Below, piece by piece: positions 1-7,522 of a DNA stretch of 64,000 bases (position 1 is its first letter; every line of letters starts with the position of its first letter). A program made the position numbers and the translations under genes. This stretch comes from Thermoproteota archaeon (GTDB lineage: Archaea > Korarchaeota > Korarchaeia > Korarchaeales > Korarchaeaceae). Where the stretch lies: positions 124,001 to 188,000 of the forward strand of contig JALSOH010000006.1 in assembly GCA_026986575.1 (NCBI GenBank). Direction: 5' to 3'. A model generated the notes under the pieces. That model was not told the DNA's origin. It did not search any database and saw only the letters and a program-made list of their open reading frames with translations.

Positions 1-354
1 TGGCTGCCTGACTTCAAGTATTGGAACGATGAGTGTGCTAGGAAGTACAGCGGGATTCTTAGTTACAGGGAGACCGTAACTAGGAACTTGAAAATGGCGT
101 ACGACTATCCGCCCGGGGAGATGGTGCTGAGGCACTTGGTCCTCCCTGGGCACTTGAACTGCTGCACGGAACCCATCCTCAAGTGGATCTCCGATAATAT
201 CCCCGACATCTTGGTGAACATAATGGACCAATACAGGCCCGAGTACAGAGCCAGCAAGTTCGACGAGATAAACAGAAGGGTGACCACCGAGGAGATGATG
301 AGGGCCTACAGGCTAGCTGATGAGCTGGGCCTGAGATGGAGGTCGGTCAGCTGA
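1..354 (+). CDS. Radical SAM protein, PflX-like (COG1313), C-terminal part
   Basis: The reading frame is open from the first base and ends at TGA 352-354, so only the last 117 residues are present; the radical SAM CxxxCxxC motif lies outside the window. The visible part has the signature of the COG1313 family (homologs of pyruvate formate-lyase activating enzyme): WLPDFKYWNDECA at the left edge, HLVLPGH followed by a Cys-Cys pair, and VNIMDQYRPEY. Family members carry a 4Fe-4S cluster and cleave S-adenosylmethionine; the substrate of this subgroup is not established. Its 3' end overlaps the convergent kinase gene by 8 bases. Confidence 0.85.
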   Translation, partial: WLPDFKYWNDECARKYSGILSYRETVTRNLKMAYDYPPGEMVLRHLVLPGHLNCCTEPILKWISDNIPDILVNIMDQYRPEYRASKFDEINRRVTTEEMMRAYRLADELGLRWRSVS

Positions 355-916
355 TCGTGAGCAGGAGCCTGACGATTTTCCACCTCAAGTCCTCTAGACT
401 CCCCTCATTCAGGATGAAGTAGTCTGCTGCCGCGATGGCGTCCCCCAGATGGAAGGCCCTTATCTCCTCCCTATCCTCACCCAAGAATTCCTCATAACTT
501 TCCTTGTCGAAACCCATCCTCTTCCTCTTTAGTTGCCTCAGGAATCTCAGGTTCTTGGATGCCAGTATTGCTATCGTCACCACCTTGTCACCGAATCTAC
601 GTTCGAACTCTTCTATCTCCTCCAAATTCCTTATACCATTTACTACAAATCCCTTCCCTCCCTCCGTTTCCTCTATCCTCTTTATCACCAACTTAGCGAT
701 TGCTGAAGGCCCCATCTTACCTCTAAGCTCAATCCCCACCTTTCTCATGTTCTCCCTAGTTACGGAGAGCCCTCTTTTCCTAAGCTCGTCCAGCAATTCA
801 TCGCTCATCCTCAAAACCTTGAATCCCAGCTCCTCCTCGATTGCCTTGGCTGCCGCGTCTTTCCCGCTTCCGGGAAGTCCCACTATCAGGACTATTCTCC
901 CACCGATCTTTCCCAT
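347..916 (-). CDS. UPF0200-type P-loop nucleotide kinase (dephospho-CoA kinase-like)
   Basis: A 189-residue P-loop kinase. Walker A is GLPGSGKD at about residues 13-20, with D where most kinases have S or T, which is typical of the archaeal UPF0200 family. FVVNGIRNLEEIEEF near residue 90 is another family hallmark, and an Arg/Lys-rich lid (LKRKRMGFD) lies near residue 130. The family resembles adenylate and dephospho-CoA kinases, but the substrate is not known. The ATG at 914-916 lies about 26 bases after a TATA-like box at 937-947 on the same strand, so the mRNA is probably leaderless. It is convergent with the radical SAM gene to the left. Confidence 0.85.
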   Translation of the reverse strand: MGKIGGRIVLIVGLPGSGKDAAAKAIEEELGFKVLRMSDELLDELRKRGLSVTRENMRKVGIELRGKMGPSAIAKLVIKRIEETEGGKGFVVNGIRNLEEIEEFERRFGDKVVTIAILASKNLRFLRQLKRKRMGFDKESYEEFLGEDREEIRAFHLGDAIAAADYFILNEGSLEDLRWKIVRLLLTIS

Positions 917-936
917 CTAGGGGCGAGACCTTGGCA

Positions 937-947
937 TCCATATAAAG
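937..947 (-). promoter_or_regulatory. TATA box of the UPF0200 gene
   Basis: On the minus strand the sequence reads CTTTATATGGA. Its centre is about 26 bases upstream of the ATG at 916, the usual archaeal TATA-to-start distance, so translation probably begins at the mRNA 5' end. Confidence 0.55.
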
Positions 948-987
948 ATCAGCCCATACAGTGTCAGGGTCCATCCGGGGAGAGTGG

Positions 988-995
988 TTTTAAAG
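988..995 (+). promoter_or_regulatory. TATA-like box upstream of cas6
   Basis: TTTTAAAG lies 33-40 bases upstream of the ATG at 1028. A purine stretch (GGGGATC, about 1015-1021) lies shortly before the start and could be a weak ribosome binding site. Confidence 0.45.
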
Positions 996-1027
996 AAGAG
1001 CATTTACGGGAAACGGGGATCTAAAAA

Positions 1028-1843
1028 ATGATCTCAGTGATAGAGATAGAGGCCGTAAGTCAGGGTGAGGGTATAGTTCCCTTCACGGGTCCCCCTCTGA
1101 GGCGTGCCCTGTTTAAAGCTCTATCATCTCAGAACCCTCTGCTGGCAAAGGCTTTAGAGATGTCTTCCAACAAGATATTCATTGAAGCCTTCCTCAGGGA
1201 CAGGAGGCAGTTACCGTGCGGCTTTCAAGATGATCTCGTGTATTCGGGATCTGAATATAGGGGATCGGTCATTATATTCGATGATAGGACTCTCGCAGAA
1301 GCTGTGAAGGGGTGGGTTTACAAGAAACCCACCATAAAGATAAGGGATGTGCCATTTAAGGTGGTGGGATACTCTTATCAGGAGATCGAGATAGAGGACT
1401 TCATACAGGATCAGCCTTGCAAGAACTTCAGGATAAGGTTCCTCACTCCCACATGCTTTAGGAGGACATCGACCCCCTATTGCTACTTATATCCGAACTC
1501 CAAGATGGTGGTCTCATCGGCATCCGCGGTCTGGAATGCGCTGTCGCCTAAGAAAGGGCCAGAGACCAGGATAATGTCCATGTGGGCCGATTTGAGTGTC
1601 GTAGAGACCGGATATGAGTTGTGCACAACGAAACCTGTCGAGATAAGTGAGGGCAGGACGTTAGTGGGCTTCATGGGCTGGGTCAATTACAAGGTGGTGG
1701 ATCATCCCGAATGGCACTCCGGCTCCCATGAGGAGATGGCCACATGGCTCAACACCTACCTGAGATTCGCGGAATTGGTGGGAGTCGGATACATGAGAAA
1801 TGCGGGATTCGGTAAGATAAGGTTCGAAGTGAAGAGGAGGTAG
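1028..1843 (+). CDS. cas6: Cas6-like CRISPR RNA endoribonuclease, orphan
   Basis: A 271-residue RAMP-fold protein. The N-terminal half has PFTGPPLRRALFKAL near residues 18-32, the usual Cas6 'small domain' start. The middle contains FLTPTCFRR near residue 138, matching the Cas6 family motif FLTPTxFR. The C-terminus has the glycine-rich RAMP loop GVGYMRNAGFGKIR at about residues 251-264. Cas6 enzymes cut pre-crRNA within the repeat. No other cas gene and no repeat-spacer array is present in this window, so it must either serve an array elsewhere or have another RNA target. The catalytic residues vary in this family and I cannot assign them. The gene is convergent with speD, 4 bases apart. Confidence 0.8.
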   Translation: MISVIEIEAVSQGEGIVPFTGPPLRRALFKALSSQNPLLAKALEMSSNKIFIEAFLRDRRQLPCGFQDDLVYSGSEYRGSVIIFDDRTLAEAVKGWVYKKPTIKIRDVPFKVVGYSYQEIEIEDFIQDQPCKNFRIRFLTPTCFRRTSTPYCYLYPNSKMVVSSASAVWNALSPKKGPETRIMSMWADLSVVETGYELCTTKPVEISEGRTLVGFMGWVNYKVVDHPEWHSGSHEEMATWLNTYLRFAELVGVGYMRNAGFGKIRFEVKRR

Positions 1844-1847
1844 CTTG

Positions 1848-2240
1848 TCAGGCGAGGGCCTCCACGGGAAGTCCCTCTATTCTCTCCATGAGCGGGATTC
1901 CGCTCCTCATCTCTATAGCCTTGTGCCTCTTAGCCCTGAAGATTCTCTTCAGCTCAATGAATACCTGCCAGGTACTCTCAGCATCCTTACAGGACGATAT
2001 AGCCACAGTGACCAGTCCACGATCGGGCCACGTGTGCACAGCTGCGTGCGATTCCCCTATGATTGCTATGCTCAGGACACCTCCCTCCAGTCTCCTCTGG
2101 CTTAACACGTCGAACAGTGTAAGACCTGATCTCAGAACTGCTTCAACCAACGCGCTCTGGACGAATTCCACGTCATCGAGCATCTCAGGTTCCACATCGA
2201 GGAGCTCACCGACCACATGGAACTCAAAGGCCTTCACCAT
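1848..2240 (-). CDS. speD: S-adenosylmethionine decarboxylase-family pyruvoyl enzyme
   Basis: A 130-residue prokaryotic-type AdoMet decarboxylase homolog. The self-cleavage site is GESHAAVHTWPD; Ser64, in ESH, should become the pyruvoyl group. VTVAISSC follows and carries the expected catalytic Cys. The enzyme makes decarboxylated AdoMet for polyamine synthesis; in Crenarchaeota a paralog of this family is an arginine decarboxylase, and I cannot tell the two apart here. The frame is open upstream to 2267, but I chose ATG 2238-2240 because GGAGGT (complement of 2249-2254) lies 8 bases before it and a TATA box is at 2286-2295. Confidence 0.88.
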   Translation of the reverse strand: MVKAFEFHVVGELLDVEPEMLDDVEFVQSALVEAVLRSGLTLFDVLSQRRLEGGVLSIAIIGESHAAVHTWPDRGLVTVAISSCKDAESTWQVFIELKRIFRAKRHKAIEMRSGIPLMERIEGLPVEALA

Positions 2241-2285
2241 TTTACCGCACCTCCACCCCCATCTCATGGTGAGACCGCTCTAGCT

Positions 2286-2295
2286 CTTTAAAAAC
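2286..2295 (-). promoter_or_regulatory. TATA box of the speD-family gene
   Basis: The minus strand reads GTTTTTAAAG. It lies about 50 bases upstream of the chosen ATG at 2240, leaving a leader of about 20 bases that contains the GGAGGT ribosome binding site. Confidence 0.5.
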
Positions 2296-2646
2296 ATTAT
2301 GAAAATGGATCTGGCAGCTTTAGAGAATGTATAGAGCGTTTATATCTGGGTTTATAGCGTCTATAAGGGTTCTCTAATGAGCTAGGATAACTAAATCGAA
2401 AAAGATAATGTTAAACTCTCAATTTCAGGTTCTCACCTATGCTCTCAAGCTTTAAGCGGTTTTTATAACTATTTTAGTTTGCAAAGATCACTAAAAATGC
2501 CCTTTTCATACCAAAACGCTTCTCATCCAATTTATGAGGGCTTGATTGACTAGGAGGGGGGGAGGGGGGGAGGGGGGGTTTATATAGCCACAGATCTTTG
2601 TCCCCCAACCTCTCTCGGGTTCCCTCAAGCGATCCTTCAACCGTCC
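2296..2646. other. Non-coding AT-rich stretch with palindromic and G-run elements
   Basis: About 350 bases without a convincing gene between two minus-strand genes. It holds an AT-rich inverted repeat, TTATAG-CGT-CTATAA at 2352-2366, preceded by a similar imperfect copy at about 2329-2344. A long guanine tract is at 2553-2578 and a TATA-like TTTATATAG follows at about 2579-2587. No tRNA T-loop consensus, CRISPR repeat or structured RNA that I recognise is present. Confidence 0.5.
2553..2578 (+). repeat. Guanine-run repeat, three G7 tracts separated by single A
   Basis: The top strand reads GGA followed by three runs of seven G, each separated by a single A. Such a sequence can form a G-quadruplex in the plus strand or an i-motif in the minus strand. 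It lies just after the 3' end of the minus-strand gene at 2647, so the transcript of that gene would be C-rich here. Homopolymer length in such tracts is prone to sequencing error. Confidence 0.7.
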
Positions 2647-3690
2647 TCAGAAGAATCTCTCCAAGCTCCCGCTCACCTTGCGCTCTTCCTCCTCTGAAAA
2701 TCCCCTGACCATCCTCTCAAGAGTTGAGCTCCTGCTATCAAGTTCTGGCTCTTCGTTCAATTTGTTCGCCCTTTCTTCGACCCACTTCCTCAAGATTTCT
2801 TTGATGGCCTCCATCATAACCTCCTTCCAACGGGACATGTCCTCTGGGTCTATCCACTCATCTAGGTCCCTCTTTCCGAGCTCGTTATAGAATTCCTTAG
2901 TGTAGGCCTCACCCGTGGGTCTCCTACCTAGTGAGTAGAAGATCCATCCCAGAGATATCTTCTGGGTTATCTCAGCCCTGTCGCCTACTATGGAGAACTC
3001 CTCCTCTCTCAAAGCTACGAACTCGTCAACCCTGACAAGCTGACTGAGGTTGTCGTAGGTACTCTGAGCCTCATCCTCGATCACCCTGACGGCCTCCAAG
3101 CTCATCGAGAACTGCTTCCTGAACTCCTCCACCCCCCAGCTTCCAAGTAGAATGTTGATCTTACCCCTTATGTCCACATTCATGTCGTAGAAGTAGGGTA
3201 TCAGATCGGAGAGAATGGAGTGGATCTCCTCTAGGGGCTTCTCCCCTATGACTGATGAGTTGTCCGATGATCTAGTGAGGATCTCTGGGTATTCCGAGGA
3301 AATAGACGCGAGTTCCTTGATCTTAGGAAGCATCCTCTCAATTATGGCCAGACCTGATGATGCATCTAGCATTATTATGGGATTTTGTGCGAAAGCTGAC
3401 GCTGTACTACCGCCAGCCAGCCTGCCCAAGGTCCATAGGGAGTCCACAACCCTCCAATCTCCTCCATCCTCGATTAGGACTAGGGGATCAACCCTACCGA
3501 CCCTAGGCCTGTCGGGAGATGGGATCAGGTTTACGATGAAACCAGAACGAACGCTCTTCCCGTCCACTTCATATTCTCTAGTGGCTAGAAGGGACACGCC
3601 CGCCATCATCTCAATTATCCAAGGGGATTCCTCCTTTATGGCGCTGGCGAGGTAGTCAGCGTATTTCTCCCTTTCAAGCATGCAGGACAT
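2647..3690 (-). CDS. Unknown 347-residue soluble protein
   Basis: I do not recognise this protein. It is acidic and largely helical in its second half, with charged heptad-like stretches near the C-terminus (EILRKWVEERANKLNEEPEL). It has no signal peptide, no clear membrane helix and no nucleotide-binding loop. The only cysteine is near the N-terminus. The start ATG at 3688-3690 has another ATG three codons later. A TATA-like element on the same strand at 3737-3746 supports its own promoter. It follows the HisD-like gene on the same strand with a gap of 66 bases. Confidence 0.7.
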   Translation of the reverse strand: MSCMLEREKYADYLASAIKEESPWIIEMMAGVSLLATREYEVDGKSVRSGFIVNLIPSPDRPRVGRVDPLVLIEDGGDWRVVDSLWTLGRLAGGSTASAFAQNPIIMLDASSGLAIIERMLPKIKELASISSEYPEILTRSSDNSSVIGEKPLEEIHSILSDLIPYFYDMNVDIRGKINILLGSWGVEEFRKQFSMSLEAVRVIEDEAQSTYDNLSQLVRVDEFVALREEEFSIVGDRAEITQKISLGWIFYSLGRRPTGEAYTKEFYNELGKRDLDEWIDPEDMSRWKEVMMEAIKEILRKWVEERANKLNEEPELDSRSSTLERMVRGFSEEEERKVSGSLERFF

Positions 3691-3736
3691 TAACCACCCG
3701 GCACCTCCCGGGTCTCAACATACCTTCCGATAAGGA

Positions 3737-3746
3737 CTATATAACC
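3737..3746 (-). promoter_or_regulatory. TATA box of the unknown gene at 2647-3690
   Basis: The minus strand reads GGTTATATAG, centred about 50 bases before the ATG at 3690. It lies in the short gap after the HisD-like gene. Confidence 0.5.
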
Positions 3747-3756
3747 ATCACTCAAG

Positions 3757-5019
3757 CTACTGGCCCTTCATTAACCTCTCTATGTACCTCGCGTGGAAAT
3801 CCATACCCTCCAGCTCGGCTATCCTGACAGACAGGTCCCCGAACTCCTTTACCAGTTCATCGCTTCCTCTAACTGTAAGAACCGACTTCATGAAGTCGAA
3901 CAGGGTTAAGGGACCTCTGAACCTGCTATACCTAGATGAGGGTAGTCTCTGAGGTACGCCAAGGGCATAATCTGCTAGAGGGGACGGGGTGTCCCAAAGC
4001 ACAGCTCCCACATTGGTGAACCTCAGCTCCTCACCCGGATCTCCGAGTACGAGCACTCTGGCCGGAGATATAACATCTACGGCCTCCTCTACTTCCCTCC
4101 AGCCATCTAGCACTAGGACGTTGGCGTCATCGACGGCAGGCATGGAGAGGCCATCCAGTATCTCCTCTGTCTCTTTCGCGATCTCATTGGCAAGGGCCTC
4201 ATCCACCGTTAGCACCATCAGGAAGGTATCAAGTCCGTGCTCGGCTTGGGACACCAACTCCCAAGCTACCCTCTCGGCATCAACCCCCCTCCCGACTACG
4301 ACCACATGTTCAACGGGAGAAGATGGGAAGTCCACCGCAACATCTGGGGAGACCATTCTCTTGGCTACCATGAAGAGCAGATCCCCAGTTCCGAATATCT
4401 TCTGGACCTCCTGTATCGTCGTGGTTCCGTACGCCATGGCGGCGACCGCCACGGGGCCCCCGACCCTATACATCCTAGTGACGCCTGAGAGCTTCGCAGC
4501 AGCTAGGAGATGGGGACTGACCTGACCGCCAGCAAGAGGTGGAGTGAATACGTAGATCTGCTGGACGCCAGCTACCTTCGCGGGTACGGCGGTGTAGATC
4601 AAGGTGGAGAAGTAAGAGTACCCTTCGCCTTCCGGAACATGAATTCCTATCCTCTCAAGAGGAATCCACCTAACGCCGTACTCGCTCTCATTTCTCCTCA
4701 CTACGAAGTCCTCCACCCTTTGCATGGAGTAGAACTCCTTAACTCTCTCCACAAGCTCCTCAATGGTGTCTAGATCCCGGCCGATCTGGGAGAGGGCCTC
4801 ATCCATAGAATCTTCACTCACTTGAAACTCCTCCGGTGAGAGTTTAACGCCGTAAAGCCTCTCAGTGAACTCGGATACGGCCTCGTCCTCCCTCAACTTG
4901 ATCTGCTCTATAATGGGCCTCACCGATTCCCTGAAAACCGCCAGATCTATCTCACGGGATTCCAGTTCGACTAGGAATTTCCACGCATCCTTACCTTTCA
5001 AAATGCGCAGGGGTATCAC
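3757..5019 (-). CDS. Histidinol dehydrogenase-like protein lacking catalytic residues
   Basis: A 420-residue protein that aligns along the whole length of HisD. Conserved: VPAKVAGV near residue 145, VGGPVAVAAMAYGT near 186, SQAEHG (Q258, H261; E. coli zinc ligands Q259 and H262), ADY (D350; E. coli D360) and the C-terminal FHA (H409; E. coli H419). Changed: the catalytic Glu-His of the family motif PEHL is SPARVL here (A320, R321), the GPSE loop is SSPVEH, and the substrate-binding NHVLPT is VPQRLPS. True histidinol oxidation is therefore doubtful. No other his gene lies nearby. The frame opens with GTG 5017-5019 after GGTGAT. The fold assignment is sure; the function is not. Confidence 0.8.
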   Translation of the reverse strand: MIPLRILKGKDAWKFLVELESREIDLAVFRESVRPIIEQIKLREDEAVSEFTERLYGVKLSPEEFQVSEDSMDEALSQIGRDLDTIEELVERVKEFYSMQRVEDFVVRRNESEYGVRWIPLERIGIHVPEGEGYSYFSTLIYTAVPAKVAGVQQIYVFTPPLAGGQVSPHLLAAAKLSGVTRMYRVGGPVAVAAMAYGTTTIQEVQKIFGTGDLLFMVAKRMVSPDVAVDFPSSPVEHVVVVGRGVDAERVAWELVSQAEHGLDTFLMVLTVDEALANEIAKETEEILDGLSMPAVDDANVLVLDGWREVEEAVDVISPARVLVLGDPGEELRFTNVGAVLWDTPSPLADYALGVPQRLPSSRYSRFRGPLTLFDFMKSVLTVRGSDELVKEFGDLSVRIAELEGMDFHARYIERLMKGQ

Positions 5020-5176
5020 CCTGCCTTATGACTGGGCTATCCTTAAAATGATGGGCGCCCTCTACCTCAGGGGGGATGAGATAGCCATCCCAGAATGAGG
5101 GGACTCTAAAAATGATTTACCCAGGGGTAATCGACCCCCCACCTATGGAGCATGATATGGGCTGAAATCTCACTCA

Positions 5177-6103
5177 TCAGTATGCAAGGATCAGACCTTT
5201 CTCCCTATAGGCCCTTATGATTCTCTCCAAACCTTCTTCCAGCTCCACCTCGTACTTGAACCCTAGATCGTGCTCAGCCTTCCTCGTGTCAGCGAGCGTC
5301 CTGTAAACATAGTTCTTTATCGGGTTCTCCCTATACTCCAGCCTCAGATCGAGGCCCAACCTCCTTATCAACTCAGCTAACTCATTAAACGAGGTCTCCT
5401 TTCCGGTACCGACGTTGTAGACCTCGCAATCTTCACCTCTCTCCCAAGCCAGCAGGAAGGCCCTGACAACGTCTGTTACGTAGATGAAATCTCTAGTCTG
5501 CTTTCCATCACCGTATATGACGAAGGATCTGCCATCTAGCGCGGCCCATACCATCTGAGAGGCCACGTTTGCGAATGGACCCTTGGGCCTCTCGTTAGGC
5601 CCGTAAACGCTGAACAGCCTCAGTCCCACGCTTTCCACTCTGTGCAGCTCATAGTAGACCCTAGCCAACCTCTCTATCCAGTACCTCCCCTCTGTGTAGA
5701 AGTCTGTCGGGAAAACGGGCATATCCTCAGTGAACGGAGGATTGTTCCTGTTGTATAGGGAGGATGTTGACGCGTAAACGACCTTCGCACCTGACTCCTT
5801 GGCATATTCGAATATGGCGACGGCATCCCTCACAGCAATCGAGAGGAGATCAGGATTCTCTCGATACATCGGGCTCGAAGAGGGAATGCCTAAGTGGAAG
5901 ACTACATCGACGGGCGTCAATTCCCTGATGGAGGAAGAAGCTCCCTCCAAAAGTGTCGCACCCCTTTCCTTGAGGAGGTTGGCCACCTCCCTCGATCCGG
6001 TCATGAAGTTATCAATAACAACTACCTCTGCTCCATCCTTCAGAAGCTTCGCCGTTAAGTTGCTGCCTATAAACCCCGCTCCTCCAGTCACAACGGCTCT
6101 CAA
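5177..6103 (-). CDS. NAD-dependent sugar epimerase/dehydratase, extended SDR family
   Basis: A 308-residue GalE/WbpP-like extended short-chain dehydrogenase. The Rossmann loop TGGAGFIGSN starts at about residue 6, VIDNFMTG is the NAD-ribose binding strand, and YGDGKQTRDFIYVTDV is the nucleotide-sugar part. The Ser/Thr of the catalytic triad is in YASTSSLY. The YxxxK motif reads YTEGR (about Y136 and R140), so the usual Lys is Arg. The likely substrate is a UDP-sugar for surface glycans. I chose TTG 6101-6103 because MRAVVTGG is the canonical start and GGGTG lies 6 bases before it; the frame is open to 6112. Confidence 0.85.
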   Translation of the reverse strand: MRAVVTGGAGFIGSNLTAKLLKDGAEVVVIDNFMTGSREVANLLKERGATLLEGASSSIRELTPVDVVFHLGIPSSSPMYRENPDLLSIAVRDAVAIFEYAKESGAKVVYASTSSLYNRNNPPFTEDMPVFPTDFYTEGRYWIERLARVYYELHRVESVGLRLFSVYGPNERPKGPFANVASQMVWAALDGRSFVIYGDGKQTRDFIYVTDVVRAFLLAWERGEDCEVYNVGTGKETSFNELAELIRRLGLDLRLEYRENPIKNYVYRTLADTRKAEHDLGFKYEVELEEGLERIIRAYREKGLILAY

Positions 6104-6154
6104 TTGAAGCACCCGAATTCCGTCCAGCGAGAAAAATAATAATGTGGGAGGTGC

Positions 6155-7432
6155 TCAGGAGGACTTGATTATCTCAATGAGGTCGTCAGTCATCTTGTCA
6201 GCCTGATCCATGGTGACCGTGAGCGGGGGCTCGATCCTCACCACATTTCCAAACATGCCGCCAGTCCCGATTATGTATCCCCTCTTGAACATGCCCTCCT
6301 TGACCTTCTTCGTAAGCTCCGGATTCGGCTTCTTCCCGTCCTTGACGAGCTCAATACCTATGAAGAGGCCTCTCCCTCTCACCTCGCCTATAGATGGGAG
6401 AGCGGAGTCCCTGAGCTTCTTCATTATGAATTCTCCCACCTTATGGGCGTTCTCATGTAGCTTCTCCTCTAACATGACCTCTATCCCAGCGAGACCTGCC
6501 GCGCACGCCACCGGATTGCCAGAGAATGTGACGTTGTGATCTCCGGGCTCCCAAGCCCTGTCCACCTCATCCGTCGTCATGGTGCCAGCCAGTGGAAGTC
6601 CTGCTCCCAAGGCCTTGCCCATGGTCATTATATCGGCTCTGACATCCTCCCACTCGTGGGCGAAGATCTTACCGGTCCTCCCGAAACCGCTTTGCACCTC
6701 GTCCATTATGAGCAGGACGCCGTTCTCCCTAGCGATCTTCTCGAGTTCCTTCAACCAGCCATCGGGTGGGACTATTATCCCTCCCTCACCCATCACCGGC
6801 TCCATTATTATGGCGGCCACATTCTCCGATCCCAGATGGTACCTTATGTATTCGTCCACCTTCTCTAAGGTGTAGCTCTTGCAGGTCTCCACATCGCCGG
6901 GGAACCGGAAGCAGTAGGGGGAAGGAAGATGCACGACACCGGGATAGTTAGCGAAATGGCCTAAATGCCTCTTATACTTCCTCTCATGGGTGAGCGTGAG
7001 GGTCAGAGCTCCTCTACCGTGGAACGCGAAATCGAAAGCTATGACGTAGGCGCCAGTCTTACCCTGAACCTTCACCGAGTACTTCTTGGCCAGCTTTATT
7101 GCGCCTTCCACAGCCTCAGTGCCACTGTTGGCATAGTACGTCTTTTTGAGGTCCCCAGGAGCTATTTCCGCGAGCTTCTTGGCAAGCTCGAGAGCGGGAA
7201 CGTTGTAGTAGATCATACCTATGTGGGCGATCTTCTCCATCTGCTCCTTAACGGCGTTGACTATCTTGGGATGGGAATGACCGTAGTTAATAACTCCGAA
7301 TCCCGAGAAGAAGTCGAGATACTTGTTCCCATCCACATCCCAGATCTCAATTCCCTTGGCCTTTTCTAACACAATCGGGTATATTATTGGGTATGCACTC
7401 TGGAGGTAGGCCCTCCCATCCTCAACACTCAA
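6155..7432 (-). CDS. Class III PLP aminotransferase (4-aminobutyrate/ornithine type)
   Basis: A fold-type I, class III aminotransferase of about 425 residues. YYANSGTEAVEGAIKLA binds the PLP phosphate, MDEVQSGFGRTG contains the Asp that pairs with the pyridine nitrogen, and TMGKALGAGLPLAG carries the Schiff-base Lys. GMFGNVVRIEPPLTVT is the C-terminal signature. It transfers amino groups from omega- or basic amino acids to 2-oxoglutarate; the exact substrate cannot be read from sequence. It lies beside the branched-chain-type transporter, 90 bases downstream of livF, which suggests catabolism of the imported amino acid. I chose TTG 7430-7432 after AGGTGGT; TTG at 7453 is an alternative start. 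Confidence 0.88.
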   Translation of the reverse strand: MSVEDGRAYLQSAYPIIYPIVLEKAKGIEIWDVDGNKYLDFFSGFGVINYGHSHPKIVNAVKEQMEKIAHIGMIYYNVPALELAKKLAEIAPGDLKKTYYANSGTEAVEGAIKLAKKYSVKVQGKTGAYVIAFDFAFHGRGALTLTLTHERKYKRHLGHFANYPGVVHLPSPYCFRFPGDVETCKSYTLEKVDEYIRYHLGSENVAAIIMEPVMGEGGIIVPPDGWLKELEKIARENGVLLIMDEVQSGFGRTGKIFAHEWEDVRADIMTMGKALGAGLPLAGTMTTDEVDRAWEPGDHNVTFSGNPVACAAGLAGIEVMLEEKLHENAHKVGEFIMKKLRDSALPSIGEVRGRGLFIGIELVKDGKKPNPELTKKVKEGMFKRGYIIGTGGMFGNVVRIEPPLTVTMDQADKMTDDLIEIIKSS

Positions 7433-7522
7433 AATACCACCTGAGAAAGCCAATCGGGATTAGTGATAAACCTAACCTCTAGCCGTACGACCTCACAAAA
7501 AGATGGAGGAGGATGATCCTCA

